The notes under the pieces were generated by a model that was given only the letters and a program-made list of their open reading frames with translations, did no database searches and had not been told where the DNA came from. Positions 54,779 to 63,980 of a stretch of 64,000 nucleotides of DNA are shown here, one piece after another (position 1 is the stretch's first letter; the number at the start of each line of letters is the position of its first letter). Source of the stretch: Adiantum capillus-veneris (lineage: Eukaryota > Streptophyta > Polypodiopsida > Polypodiales > Pteridaceae). Location of the stretch: positions 145,311,741 through 145,375,740 of the forward strand of contig CM043945.1 in the NCBI GenBank assembly GCA_014529385.2, given 5' to 3'. The position numbers were made by a program, and so were the translations under genes.

Positions 54779-55120
54779 CTAAGTGAACACATCTTTATAC
54801 TTCTTCAGAAGTTGTGTTAGCTGTTCTTCCTCTTCAGGCTCTAAATCGTTAGCTATATAGACCGGATGAGGCTTTTCACCTGGTTCTGCGAGGTCTATCT
54901 TTTTTGCATTTTCAGGCCCATCGTAGGATTCTTGGTTGGTTCTTTCCCTAACTGGTGGTGTCATTATGATTTTTCTGTCGTGGATAGTAAATTTCCGATA
55001 GTGTGATGGTACATTCATGTTCCCCTTTTTTGACTCCACTTTACCATCGCTATCTTCTTCAGTGGTCCATATCTCTCTCAAAGACCGTTTCAGTTCTTGG
55101 TATTTCTGTTTACGCTCCAA
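54779..55120 (-). pseudogene. Linker between protease and RT
   Basis: Basic and charged reading ending NDLEPEEEEQLTQLLKKYKD-VFT, the segment that in gypsy elements directly precedes RT. A TAG at 54779 separates it from RT in frame or near frame. Confidence 0.75.
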
Positions 55121-55156
55121 TTTTGTCCACTTTTGGTCTTTTGTTGTTTCTTTTTT

Positions 55157-56551
55157 TTATTCTTGAGATTTTTGTGATTTTGTTTTGGTTTTAGCTTTTC
55201 GTAGCTGTTTTATTTCCTCTCGCGTTCTTTCTATTCGATTTTTTGAGAATCTTCCTGATATTTGATCTTTTACACAATCCTCTGCTTTTACAAGCATCGA
55301 ATAGTGAGTTTTACCTTTTATCCTTGGCATCAGGTTCTCTCTCGCTTTGTTTCCTGCTCGTTTCCTCCTATAGCGTTCTTGGCGTCTAGGGTGTTGATTA
55401 GCAAAATCATAAAACTTGATATTCTCGGTTTCATTTCCGCGCTCACTTGAGGTGTCTGAACACTCATTATCTGCATCATCATTTACTTCCAAATGTTCAG
55501 AGGAGTTGTAAAACTCTTCTTGTTCTGGTGGTTCTACCGTCTCTTTTTCTGGTATAACGCTTACCATGTAATAGGGTAGCACATCATAGCCGTCCTTATC
55601 GCAAAATTTTATTGTTGGATTGTCGATAATGGTACAGACATCCAATGTTGCTAGTATGTGTTCCCATTCTAGAGGTTCCAAGGCATCTTCAGGGAAAGGT
55701 TCCAAAATATACTCCTTGTCCTCAATTGCTCTTTCTAAGACACAGTCCTCTCTTCTTAAGCTTCCACAATGTGAAGCTCCGCACATCCATAGCTCTTTTG
55801 GTTGCCCTAACCATGCTGGTAGTTCTGATCCTACTTCTGTAGCCGAATCAAACTCTTCCACCTGTGTTTCGTTCACATCTTTGTAACTATGGTCTTTCAG
55901 GTGTATTTTAGTTGTTGTCTCGCCATGTCTGAGGTATATGTGGTCATAAACCCAATCTTGGACCATCTTCAATTGTCGCATGAATAGTCGTCCCAAGATT
56001 ATCTGATAATTGTTCTTTTTGTCAAAATCGACTATTGCAAATGTATGCTCATACTCGATTCCGCACAAAGTGACAATCACTTTTTCTAAAAGTCCTAGAG
56101 GCTTTTCCATGAACCCATCTACCAATTGCAGTTTCATTCTGGTAGCCCTCAAAGCTGGTTTTTTCCATTTTTTCCAGATTTCCTTGGTGGCGATAGCAAC
56201 TCCCGCTCCACTGTCAAGAATAGCCTTGGAAACCACTCCTTGGAATTCTACCGGTAGCATAGTGTTTCCGTCTTCTCCCTCACAATATTCTCCAACCTTA
56301 TTCAATGGTACTGGTCTAGTGTTTAGTTGAGGCCTGTCCAACTCTCTGATCCCTTCTTGTAGCTTCAAGGTGGGGTCTTTTACTCCAAATTTTTCTAGGC
56401 ATTTTCCTACTGTGGTCCACATGTTTGGCCTTAACCTTAGGAGTTCTGCTAACGTGATTGTGCATGCCACTGGAGTGGATAACAACTCAATCAATCCCTG
56501 CGAATCCATTACCTTGTTAGAATAAAGTCTTTGAGATGGGATTGCTCTCAC
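55157..56551 (-). CDS. First aspartic protease and linker of the giant gypsy element
   Basis: 464 codons. Retropepsin at residues ~98-215: FQGVVSKAILDSGAGVAIAT with D113-S-G, a flap-like stretch (LQLVDGFMEKPLG), YEHTFAIVDFDKKNNYQIILGR with the IILGR block. The C-terminal half is an acidic then basic linker without recognised domains (EQEEFYNSSEHLEVNDDADN; RRQERYRRKRAGNKAREN). Position between gag and RT is the usual one. Confidence 0.85.
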   Translation of the reverse strand: MRAIPSQRLYSNKVMDSQGLIELLSTPVACTITLAELLRLRPNMWTTVGKCLEKFGVKDPTLKLQEGIRELDRPQLNTRPVPLNKVGEYCEGEDGNTMLPVEFQGVVSKAILDSGAGVAIATKEIWKKWKKPALRATRMKLQLVDGFMEKPLGLLEKVIVTLCGIEYEHTFAIVDFDKKNNYQIILGRLFMRQLKMVQDWVYDHIYLRHGETTTKIHLKDHSYKDVNETQVEEFDSATEVGSELPAWLGQPKELWMCGASHCGSLRREDCVLERAIEDKEYILEPFPEDALEPLEWEHILATLDVCTIIDNPTIKFCDKDGYDVLPYYMVSVIPEKETVEPPEQEEFYNSSEHLEVNDDADNECSDTSSERGNETENIKFYDFANQHPRRQERYRRKRAGNKARENLMPRIKGKTHYSMLVKAEDCVKDQISGRFSKNRIERTREEIKQLRKAKTKTKSQKSQE

Positions 56552-56587
56552 TTCCGACTTAGCTTCATACTCTCCTAGGTAAGAGGG

Positions 56588-57160
56588 TTAGGTTCTCAAT
56601 GAGTCTGGTTGGCTGTGCCCCGAACTAATAGATCCTTGGTCTCCCCCTTGTGAATGTATCTCAAAGTTCATTTGAGACCTTGCCTCAAATTCTTCAATGG
56701 GAGGTAAGATCACATTCTTTTCTTTTCTCGTGCTATTCGTGTGGTTACTCATCCTATTAGCCTCGTTGGCCTCACGGATTTGCTTCCACAGATCATCTAG
56801 ACCGTTACTGTCCTTACCCATTTCTGCCAATGTTTTAGGCTCGAGCCCGTCACTTGCCCCATCGGTGGTATTTGGCACTATGATAGGCTCTCCTCTAGAC
56901 TCATAGGCATGAGTGAGTCCTTCCTTTGTTTCCACATGTTTCTCTAAAGTTGGTTGGGTAGGGGTTGGAGCTGGTGCCTCATGCCAATTTGCAGGTTTAC
57001 CCAGCGGGTCTTCCATCAATGATTGAGCCGACTCAATCATCTTTTTACACATATCCAACCTCTGTTTTTCTATTTTTGCATATGGATAAGTCATCCACCT
57101 TAGCTCCTGGGTTTGGTTCTTTTTAAGTCGAGCTTCATAAGCTTTTAGAAGCGCATCCAA
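56588..57160 (-). CDS. Gag-protease linker ORF
   Basis: 190 codons, hydrophilic. The start is helical and Lys-rich (LLKAYEARLKKNQTQELRW). No domain recognised. It lies between knuckle ORF and protease ORF in the same orientation, separated by single stops, so it was part of the gag-pol polyprotein. Confidence 0.6.
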   Translation of the reverse strand: MDALLKAYEARLKKNQTQELRWMTYPYAKIEKQRLDMCKKMIESAQSLMEDPLGKPANWHEAPAPTPTQPTLEKHVETKEGLTHAYESRGEPIIVPNTTDGASDGLEPKTLAEMGKDSNGLDDLWKQIREANEANRMSNHTNSTRKEKNVILPPIEEFEARSQMNFEIHSQGGDQGSISSGHSQPDSLRT

Positions 57161-57199
57161 TTGCTCATTTACCTTGTCTACCAGTACAGATCCTCCTGA

Positions 57200-58291
57200 T
57201 CATGCACTCTTGGGCTCTGCTATTTCCTTGGATGCTATGGCTGCTGTGGTGTGTGAGCTTAAGCTAGCTAGATCCTCTAACCGCTCCAATATGTCCTTGG
57301 TATGTTTCAACTCCTCGGATAGGGCTGTTTGCTCATGTTCCTTCCTGGATTTCCTACGCGCCTTTCTAGCTTTCCAAGTGCTTCTCTGATTTTTTGTTTC
57401 TGAACTTTGGGCATCGGTTTTTGGCTCTTCAACTATGGGTTCATTCGTCCTTCTTTGAGCTTGGGCCCGTGTTACCGCCTGAATAGGTATGATTGTTTCA
57501 TTTTCCGATCCTCCACTGGAAGGTACTATTTCTAACATATTCAAGGTAGTTTTTGCTCCTTTGCTCGGGTTTTTAGGGCAATCGGGAATCAAATGAGTAA
57601 TTTCACATTCTGGGCAATACGCATTGACTCTAATGATTTCATCATGAAGACAGTCTCTCAGCCAATGGTCTCCTCCACACTTGTAACAGGGTCCCTTGGG
57701 TTGTTGAGGTGCTCCTTGAGCTCCTCTTTGTTGGTAATCATGCCTCTGTCCGCCCATGCCTCCATTGGCTATGAACATCAGTGTTCGTTCATCTAAGCTA
57801 TATCTTCCTTCTGCTGCTACCTGTGTAGCAGTTGGTGGTCCTTGATTTCCTATCATGCTCCATGGTTCTGGTGTCGAGGGTTCTTCCGGTGGATAATAGA
57901 CAGGGTTTGCCGCATATCCATTTGGATCTTCATAATATGCATGCATAGGCACCAAAGCCTTCTCCTCTGATTCAATTACTGTTGGTGTGTATCTCATACC
58001 AACTGGTCGTAATCTTGGTGTGTATCTCATACCAACTGGTCGTAATCCTGGTAGGGGTGGTTGTTGCCCCAACATTGGTTGTGGTCTTTCTAGACCTACA
58101 AGTCCTGGTAAGTTTCCTGCTTGATATCTAGGCATCGGTGGAACTTGAGGGGAAGCTATTGGGGCTTGGGGAGCGTAAGGTCTCTCTCTCACATATCCCT
58201 TGTTATAATAACATTCATCGGTCCCATGGTTTGTCCATTTTTGTTCAATAGCACACCACTTGGACTGTTTAGCCTGGGGTTTGGTGTACAA
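57200..58291 (-). CDS. Gag C-terminal part with CCHC-like knuckles
   Basis: 363 codons. Near the start KWCAIEQKWTNHGTDECYYN gives a C...H...C pattern of the gag finger type. Near residues 198-230 two further knuckles: CYKCGGDHWLRDC and CPECEITHLIPDC, both CX2CX3HX4C, one residue shorter than the standard CX2CX4HX4C. A 30-bp tandem duplication (57983-58042) doubles RPVGMRYTP. The ORF overlaps the preceding gag ORF by ~100 nt in another frame. Confidence 0.8.
   Translation of the reverse strand: MYTKPQAKQSKWCAIEQKWTNHGTDECYYNKGYVRERPYAPQAPIASPQVPPMPRYQAGNLPGLVGLERPQPMLGQQPPLPGLRPVGMRYTPRLRPVGMRYTPTVIESEEKALVPMHAYYEDPNGYAANPVYYPPEEPSTPEPWSMIGNQGPPTATQVAAEGRYSLDERTLMFIANGGMGGQRHDYQQRGAQGAPQQPKGPCYKCGGDHWLRDCLHDEIIRVNAYCPECEITHLIPDCPKNPSKGAKTTLNMLEIVPSSGGSENETIIPIQAVTRAQAQRRTNEPIVEEPKTDAQSSETKNQRSTWKARKARRKSRKEHEQTALSEELKHTKDILERLEDLASLSSHTTAAIASKEIAEPKSA
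57983..58042. repeat. 30-bp tandem duplication in gag
   Basis: GGTGTGTATCTCATACCAAC and the following ten bases occur twice in succession. In-frame duplication of ten residues. Confidence 0.9.
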
Positions 58292-58851
58292 GTTGATCTT
58301 TCATCTACAAGCTGCTCCTGATTTACAGCTACTTCTCCTTTTGGTGCTGTCTTAGAAGACTTGCTTCCACTTTGCTGTGAAGACGAATCGTCATCAAGGT
58401 CCCTAAACTCCCCCTCTTTGTAGACCGCACAATTGTCCACAAGGTACAGAGCCTCCTTGGTCAACTCATTCAACGTCGTGCTCCTCTTCATATGTAAGTC
58501 TTTCTGGAGATCTGCATTCCTTAGTCCTTGGATGAATATCAGCATAAGTCTGGACTGAGTTGGCAATTCTTCAACAGGACAGAACTTAACATATCTTTTT
58601 AGTCTTAGGGCTGCCTTTCGTACAGATTCTTCATCTTTCTGTTTGAATTTATGGATCTGTGAGACGGTATTATGAGCGATTCCCCTTTGAGAGAATTCCT
58701 TGATAAACTCGTCAAACACTTCCTCCATCGACTCAAAGTCTCTACGCTCTACAGAGTCAAACCAAGTGGCAGTATCATCCTCTAGGGTTAGTCCAAACCC
58801 TGCAAATTGGGTAGGAAAATCTAACACCTCTTCGGCCCTAATTACACGCAC
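58189..58851 (-). CDS. Gag core of the giant gypsy element
   Basis: 220 codons of Retrotrans_gag type: FGLTLEDDTATWFDSVERRD, MEEVFDEFIKEFSQRG, VSQIHKFKQKDEESVRKAAL, RLMLIFIQGLRNADLQKDL. The usual start of the gag core (KKYTGSRDPRDHVAAF) is found just upstream in frame, separated from the previous ORF by one TAG near 58905. The last 30 codons are out of frame relative to the following knuckle ORF. Confidence 0.88.
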   Translation of the reverse strand: MRVIRAEEVLDFPTQFAGFGLTLEDDTATWFDSVERRDFESMEEVFDEFIKEFSQRGIAHNTVSQIHKFKQKDEESVRKAALRLKRYVKFCPVEELPTQSRLMLIFIQGLRNADLQKDLHMKRSTTLNELTKEALYLVDNCAVYKEGEFRDLDDDSSSQQSGSKSSKTAPKGEVAVNQEQLVDERSTCTPNPRLNSPSGVLLNKNGQTMGPMNVIITRDM

Positions 58852-58905
58852 AAAGGCTGCTACATGATCTCTTGGGTCTCTGCTTCCTGTGTATTTCTTG
58901 TTTAC

Positions 58906-59664
58906 CTATTTTTGTACTTGAGAAGGTCTAATCCTTCGATGGTCTACAAGCCTCATCATTGGATCTCCTCGTCCTAGTCGATATAACTCCTCAGGCCTTC
59001 TGTAATAGGCTGGTTCCTCTCCCAATGGTGCTCCTAAGCCATAATTTCTAACGGTTCTTACTGGAGGTGGTTCTTCACTTCGAACTCGTTCCATGGGTGG
59101 TCCTCCAAGCGCTGTTGACCCATGTGTCTTTGGCTTACTCTCTGCCGGATACCTTGAATAGAGTGGTCGTTCTTGCAAATCCCTGAGCCCTCGTGAGGCT
59201 TGATAACCATCTCGGTTTCGGTCTGATTCCATTGTTGCACTCTGTCGAAGCCATGCATGCAATGATGGCTGGTTTGCTGGTTGGTCTTGGCTGTTGAATG
59301 CTTGCGGTCGGGTGAAATGTGAGGTAGCGTCATACTCATCTGAAAAAGGATTCGTTGACTTGCTTGGGGTGTAGGTGGCTCTTGGCACTTCCTCAGGGGC
59401 ATATGCTGATGCTCCTCGACCTGTTGCTCTCTCTACTTCCTCTGGGAAAATACGTTGGTATTCTCGCCCGTATCTATCAACAAAAACTATGCCCTTCCCC
59501 GTAGCAGTTTCATAAGAGAATAAGTAAAGAACCTTGTCTTTGCTTAATTCGTTTACGTATGGTTCTTTGTTGCGAAAGTAAGAGACTATACCCTCACTCT
59601 CATGCTTGTAGATTCCCACGTTTTCGCTATAAGTTGGAACCCTGGTTGTTTTCTTATCATACAT
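58906..59664 (-). CDS. Gag N-terminal extension, part 2
   Basis: 252 codons, hydrophilic. YLFSYETATGKGIVFVDRYG followed by EYQRIFPEEVERATG resembles the end of the preceding ORF (LVYSDYRGRKCICIEE), so the two may share a repeated small fold. The rest is Arg/Pro-rich (RSEEPPPVRTVRNYGLG). No known domain. Confidence 0.6.
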   Translation of the reverse strand: MYDKKTTRVPTYSENVGIYKHESEGIVSYFRNKEPYVNELSKDKVLYLFSYETATGKGIVFVDRYGREYQRIFPEEVERATGRGASAYAPEEVPRATYTPSKSTNPFSDEYDATSHFTRPQAFNSQDQPANQPSLHAWLRQSATMESDRNRDGYQASRGLRDLQERPLYSRYPAESKPKTHGSTALGGPPMERVRSEEPPPVRTVRNYGLGAPLGEEPAYYRRPEELYRLGRGDPMMRLVDHRRIRPSQVQK

Positions 59665-59801
59665 AAAAATAGCTCCAAGCCGATCAATGTTTGGTGGCGG
59701 TTCTGAGTTTCTGAAATCATTTTTCCTTTCGCCACATTATCTCCATATCTGTTGTAATCTTCAGGGTTACTAACTATTAAATAGTGGTTCCCCTTTTCAT
59801 C

Positions 59802-60218
59802 TCAGAATCTATCTCCATCATCATACGCTCGGATTATCTCCAATCTTTGAGCTGGTCTCTCTTCGATACAAATGCACTTGCGGCCTCGATAATCAGAATA
59901 GACTAAGGCTCCTCTCGAGTTTGTTCCCTCCAAGAAGATCATCGTGAGATTGGAATCACTCAAAGGATTTTGGGAGGTGCTTCCTCCTCGCATAGGTCCA
60001 TCATAGGTGAAACCTCCTGGCTCTTGACTACCCATCATGAAGAAAGATTTGTCTGACGAAGTGTCAGTATCACTACCTTCTTCAATAATCAGTGCTAGCG
60101 GATCTAGCCTTGCTTGAGTTACACTCTCTTCGGTGGACACTAAGCTACCTTGGTCACCTGCCACCTTCTGGTCTCTAACAATGTATCTTCCTGATCTTAA
60201 ATTCATCAAACTTATCAA
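59802..60218 (-). CDS. Gag N-terminal extension, part 1 (probable translation start)
   Basis: 138 codons, first ATG after the leader (MISLMNLRSGRYIVRDQKVA). Ser/Thr/Asp-rich centre; then GTNSRGALVYSDYRGRKCIC. Ends at TGA 59802, after which the frame goes on (DEKGNHYLIVSNPEDYNRYG) before a frameshift near 59725 into the next ORF. MNLRSGR at the start recalls the N-terminus of some plant gypsy gags. Confidence 0.6.
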   Translation of the reverse strand: MISLMNLRSGRYIVRDQKVAGDQGSLVSTEESVTQARLDPLALIIEEGSDTDTSSDKSFFMMGSQEPGGFTYDGPMRGGSTSQNPLSDSNLTMIFLEGTNSRGALVYSDYRGRKCICIEERPAQRLEIIRAYDDGDRF

Positions 60219-60628
60219 TGCAATTTATCACAAATCCAACCACTCACCTGGCAAAGGTCAGTTTCTGCTCAACTTCTTGCTTTGTTGCTGAATATACCTG
60301 TACACAAGCGTTTTAATTTCGGCAATTTGAATCAAAGCATTTATCTATTAGGGGTTATCTTAGTAATGATTGGTATAACTGGAGAGTTAATCTCAACCAC
60401 TACTGTATTTTGTACACTGCTGATGTTCTGGATTAGGTTTGCTAATCTGAAACAGTACTACCCTCAAATGTTGATCAATTTACACGAAAAAGTCTGAATT
60501 CAGTCTTTGCTTCGTCAAGTGGGCAAACAAGGTCCAAATTCACTTCTGAAAGAAGTTCTGGAACCCTTAAGCCAAATGGAATCTCACTGTCTATACCAGG
60601 TCAAATTTTCCTTGCAGTATGCCCCAAT

Positions 60629-60645
60629 AGACACGTAGGATGTCT
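60629..60645. repeat. Half/partial palindrome in the leader
   Basis: AGACACGTAGGATGTCT: the right arm is intact and the left arm has lost seven bases. Confidence 0.75.
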
Positions 60646-60897
60646 CCTGTTGTGTTTTGCCTGGATTTTTGCACTATTGTTTCCCCTTGTTGTGCTGAGC
60701 CTACAGCTGGTTTTACTTTTTGGTTTGGACACCTATTAGCTAGTCAATGAGTCAGAGATCTATTCCGACGGCCTGTTGCTGGTATTGATCAGTCTAATCA
60801 ACTCCAAATTGGACCAAAATTGACTAAGAGGCTTCCCTTAGGCTATATAACACCTTACTATGCTCAAAGTCAAAGTCTGGCTTCATTTTCTTGCATT

Positions 60898-60921
60898 AGA
60901 CATCCTACGCGTAGGATGTCT
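60898..60921. repeat. 24-bp palindrome in the leader (perfect)
   Basis: Arms AGACATCCTACG and CGTAGGATGTCT, followed by TTTTCATCA as in the downstream array. Confidence 0.92.
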
Positions 60922-61022
60922 TTTTCATCAGAATGGCTTCAAACTCAATGCCCAGGCTCTCCTTGAGTTTCTGATCACTTTGGTATACTCAGAATTCAGT
61001 TTGGAGTCCCAAATCACTCAGA

Positions 61023-61046
61023 AGACATCCTACGTGTAGGATGTCT
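61023..61046. repeat. 24-bp palindrome in the leader
   Basis: Arms AGACATCCTACG and TGTAGGATGTCT; one change in the centre. Confidence 0.9.
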
Positions 61047-61464
61047 TTTTGGCCTGTTTGACCCCAGATTTGTCCCACAGCTTCCCCTTGATGTCACTAA
61101 CCCAGTGGTATGCTTAGATTTTGGTTTGGATGTCAAAAGTCCCAAATTTCAGCTGTTTTTGTTTTTTCAGTCAAAAGTGCTAAAGTCCGCTTTGAATCCA
61201 ATTTTCTTACCCAAATGAGGTGAAACCCCTTTCAGTCACTCAATATATCATGCAAGACATGCTCATGCAGCCATCTTATGGTTTTGGTCTCAAAATAATA
61301 TTTTGGCACTATTTGGGTAGGATGTCTGGTAATTTCAGTCTATCTGGCCTTATCCTATCAAGATATGGCCAAATTTCCACTTTCCATTTGAAATTAGGGT
61401 AAACCCTACCTTCTGAACACACTGGTCAACTCAAAATCCAAAAATTCCTCCCAGATTAGCTTGT

Positions 61465-61488
61465 AGACATCCTACGCGTAGGATGTCT
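61465..61488. repeat. 24-bp palindrome in the leader (perfect)
   Basis: Arms AGACATCCTACG and CGTAGGATGTCT. Confidence 0.92.
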
Positions 61489-62021
61489 CTTGGCTTAAAA
61501 TTAAAGTGTTTTCTGATGACAAGAATGCTCCTAATGCTCTGTAGATCTATCAGACACACTCACAGTAACTTTTGGACTTCAATTAGGCTTTCAAACACAC
61601 TTTTTGCGTCTTTTTGTATTTTCTACAAACTTGTAATGATTTTACCAAGCAAGTGTACATGCATGAAATACTCTAGATCCTAAATCATGATTTCCTACTT
61701 ACACTACTCCTACCTATCATGTGAAATGGTGATAATGGTGTTTTTGGTTGCTTTTTGGCCTCTTCAGACTCTCAAGCTCTCCTCTCACCGCTTCTACCAC
61801 TCCAACTCCTACTCTAGAACTCAACTACCACCTAAAACTACCTAAGTCTACCTCATCTACCTAAGTCGAAGGATCTAGGCCAGACACACGCTTCCTAAAC
61901 TCCCTCTAAGACCTAGAGAGTCCTCCACCCTCTGATCCTCTCTAAATGTAAAGCGAGACTCTTGGCAAGCCAAAAATCCCAATCCTCAAGGATTTGTCTC
62001 GGTCACCTACCTAAGGTTTTC

Positions 62022-62040
62022 GTCCCCGGCAGCGGCGCCA
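62022..62040 (-). other. Primer binding site, tRNA-Asp-like
   Basis: The minus strand reads TGGCGCCGCTGCCGGGGAC one base after the LTR end. It fits the TGGCGCCGTTGCCGGGGA type used by many plant Tat/Athila elements, with one change. Confidence 0.85.
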
Positions 62041-62041
62041 A

Positions 62042-62928
62042 TGTTGGACGGATACGCCGCGATGGACGTCAGCACAGCGAGAACTCACCTAACATGTAAT
62101 GTCAGCTAAGGACGAAGCTCGATCCGCAGGCGCGTGGAAGCAAGCATAAGGTGTCAACCTACACTCGACCAACTCCTAACTAATTCCTACAGAGGTCTCT
62201 ACCAATTGTCTAAGTCACAGCCCTCAAGAGTGCATAAGAGGAAACTTCCTACAACGCTTTCTAGAGCCGAACACCCATCAAACAATCTCAAAACACCATA
62301 GAACTTGAAGGAGACCCTACTAATACCAATAGGTCGCTCTCCCTAGGGTCTATGAACCAAAATCCAGACCCAAAACACCCAGTGCAGAAACACGTAGGAT
62401 GTTTGGCCAAAATCTGCAGGTCTTCGTTTCCGAAATCTAAAGTGCCTAATGTGTAGTTCTACTCAATGTGAACGCGTGGATATGCTGCAATGCAAAATAG
62501 GACGACGTATACTCACCCAACCACCCGATGAAGCTCGTAGAAGGAGCTCGCAAGATCAGACCGTACGCACGCAATGTAGGTATCGGCGTGTAGCTCTCGT
62601 TGGGGGCAACACGATGCACCTCTCTGCACTCAATTCCGACCACCGGAGCACATGTAGCATCAAGACGAAGCTCACACTCTCTCTCTCTCGTACACAATAC
62701 GCTCACTCACCGACTTCAAACTTGTTTTTTTTTAAATGAAAAAAGGGTTTTCTTCATTAAGGTCAAAAAGTGGTATATATACCTTACAATTTCTCAAACC
62801 CTAAAGTTCCAAAGCCAACCATCTACTCAATCTAACTATCAAAACTGGAATACAATCTGGAAACTTCTGTAAGTCCCAATAATTACAAGGTGAAAAACCA
62901 GGTTTTCTTTAATGAATGAATAATTACA
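62042..62928 (-). repeat. 5' LTR of the giant gypsy element
   Basis: The minus-strand end is CCGTCCAACA at 62042, fixed by the PBS. The outer end is inferred: a TATA signal at 62774-62780 must lie within the LTR and LINE coding sequence begins at 62952, so the edge lies between. 62928 (minus strand TGTAATTATTC) is a candidate. A partial palindrome (right-arm-like CACGTAGGATGT near 62390) is inside. No second LTR is available for comparison. Confidence 0.65.
62774..62780 (-). promoter_or_regulatory. TATA box of the giant element LTR
   Basis: GGTATATATACC, self-complementary, in AT-rich surroundings inside the LTR; orientation follows the element. Confidence 0.45.
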
Positions 62929-62951
62929 AAAAATAAGAGTCCTCCGAGTAG

Positions 62952-63587
62952 TTACTGTCGTGGGGTGTGTCCAGCTTCTAACACATAGTGATTTAGTTCT
63001 TTTGCATCATTAGAACTTTGATTATACATGTATGAGTCATCCATTCTTCTTGAGACATACGGCATGTCGACTTGTTGTGTGTCGTGTTGTAACGTGTTTG
63101 TGTGAGCATTCATGTCTCCAAAGACAATGACTTCACCCTGGTCCTTGTAATGAGCAATGTCTTCCTCTAGTTCAACAAAGGGCTGATTTCTATTCATATC
63201 CAAGCGAGCATAAAAGTTGAAGTCATAGTGAGGAATGTAGCAACCAGCCGCAAACATGACTTGATTATTTGGTGGGTTGATTTTCAGCCATAAGTAGCAT
63301 TTATATTTATCTTTTTTGACAATGGAAACATCTTTCAAACCCTTTTTGATCATACATGCTACGCCTCCTTGGCCTCTACGTTGCTTTGCATTTTTGGCCC
63401 ACATAAAAGAATGCACGTCATATTTGGCAAGTCCAAGAATTTGTTGCGCATCATGCTCCCATGTTTTGACAAGAAGTATCACATTGAAGTCATTGGTAAG
63501 CTCATCAATGCCAATTCCCACATTCCATGGATACCCGTTACAACTCCAAAAGCATATTTGCAAGCGTGAGTTGGTCTCATAGATCAT
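62952..63587 (-). pseudogene. LINE endonuclease domain, N-terminal part
   Basis: 211 codons of the apurinic endonuclease-like domain of L1 elements: LQICFWSCNGYPWNVG, DFNVILLVKTWEHD, RRGQGGVACMIKKGL, and VIVFGDMNAHTNTL. The motif normally ending in Q-E-T-W reads V-K-T-W, so the catalytic Glu is Lys. The reading stops at 62952, before the C-terminal S-D-H part, where the LTR region of the giant element begins. It is in frame with the ORF1-like reading upstream, separated by one stop. Confidence 0.8.
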
Positions 63588-63593
63588 GCATCC

Positions 63594-63980
63594 CTATTTT
63601 TTCAGTGGACTTGCATCCTCCTTAAGTGACTTTTCTTCTTGAGATGACAAATTAACCTTCTTACTTATTTCCTCATGCGCTTTGCGTCGCATATTTTGCT
63701 GCATAAGAGTGCGATCCTCATATACATTACAAACCGTTCCTTTGAGGTGGATCCAACTATTGTCAAGGATGATATTTCTCTTTACCTCATCAGCCATGGT
63801 ACATACAATAGGTCTTTCTCCCGAGAGAGGAACTCCTTGTTTTCCAACTCGATGTGCACTATAAGCCATGGTTCTAGACATGCCAAAGTATGTAGCAAAA
63901 AACTCTTCAATAGCAACCACAAGAGATTGGGGTATTTCCATGCTTTCTTCCTTGAGTCCACAAATGAAGATGTTCTTCAA
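63594..63980 (-). CDS. LINE ORF1-like nucleic-acid-binding segment (cut by window edge)
   Basis: 128 codons visible; the N-terminus lies outside the window. FICGLKEESMEIPQSLVVAI, YSAHRVGK, RPIVCTMADEVKRNIIL, GTVCNVYEDRTLMQQNMRRK follow the pattern of the RRM plus C-terminal domain of L1 ORF1 proteins, which bind the element RNA. Ends with a stop three codons before the endonuclease ORF in the same frame. Confidence 0.65.
   Translation of the reverse strand: MKNIFICGLKEESMEIPQSLVVAIEEFFATYFGMSRTMAYSAHRVGKQGVPLSGERPIVCTMADEVKRNIILDNSWIHLKGTVCNVYEDRTLMQQNMRRKAHEEISKKVNLSSQEEKSLKEDASPLKK

Larger units (their letters stand above)
60219..62021 (-). other. Leader of the giant gypsy element with palindromes
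   Basis: About 1.8 kb between PBS and gag without convincing ORFs. Contains three full and one half copy of the 24-bp palindrome (listed). Spacing here is irregular (269, 125, 442 bp), unlike the 285-bp array downstream of pol. Confidence 0.65.
40267..62928 (-). mobile_element. Giant Tat/Ogre-like Ty3/gypsy element with extra domains
   Basis: Minus strand, 5' to 3': LTR (about 62928-62042), PBS (62040-62022), leader with palindromes, gag (60218-57200), linker, protease (56551-55157), RT, RNase H, integrase with two zinc modules, second retropepsin, W-x-P-K tail, then a second tandem copy of RT to tail (50606-46607), the palindrome array and the accessory ORFs. The 3' LTR is not in the window. 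About 22.7 kb as it stands and about 18.7 kb without the duplication. The size, tRNA-Asp-like PBS and extra ORF fit the Tat lineage; the assignment is inference. Confidence 0.7.

Noticed and set aside
31957-63980. The LINE pieces at 31.96-34.58 kb and 62.95-63.98 kb as two halves of one LINE split by the giant element
   Set aside because: Tempting because both are on the minus strand and meet in the endonuclease. However, both pieces cover the same dozen residues of the endonuclease, so a clean split with a short target duplication does not fit. Two different copies are more likely.
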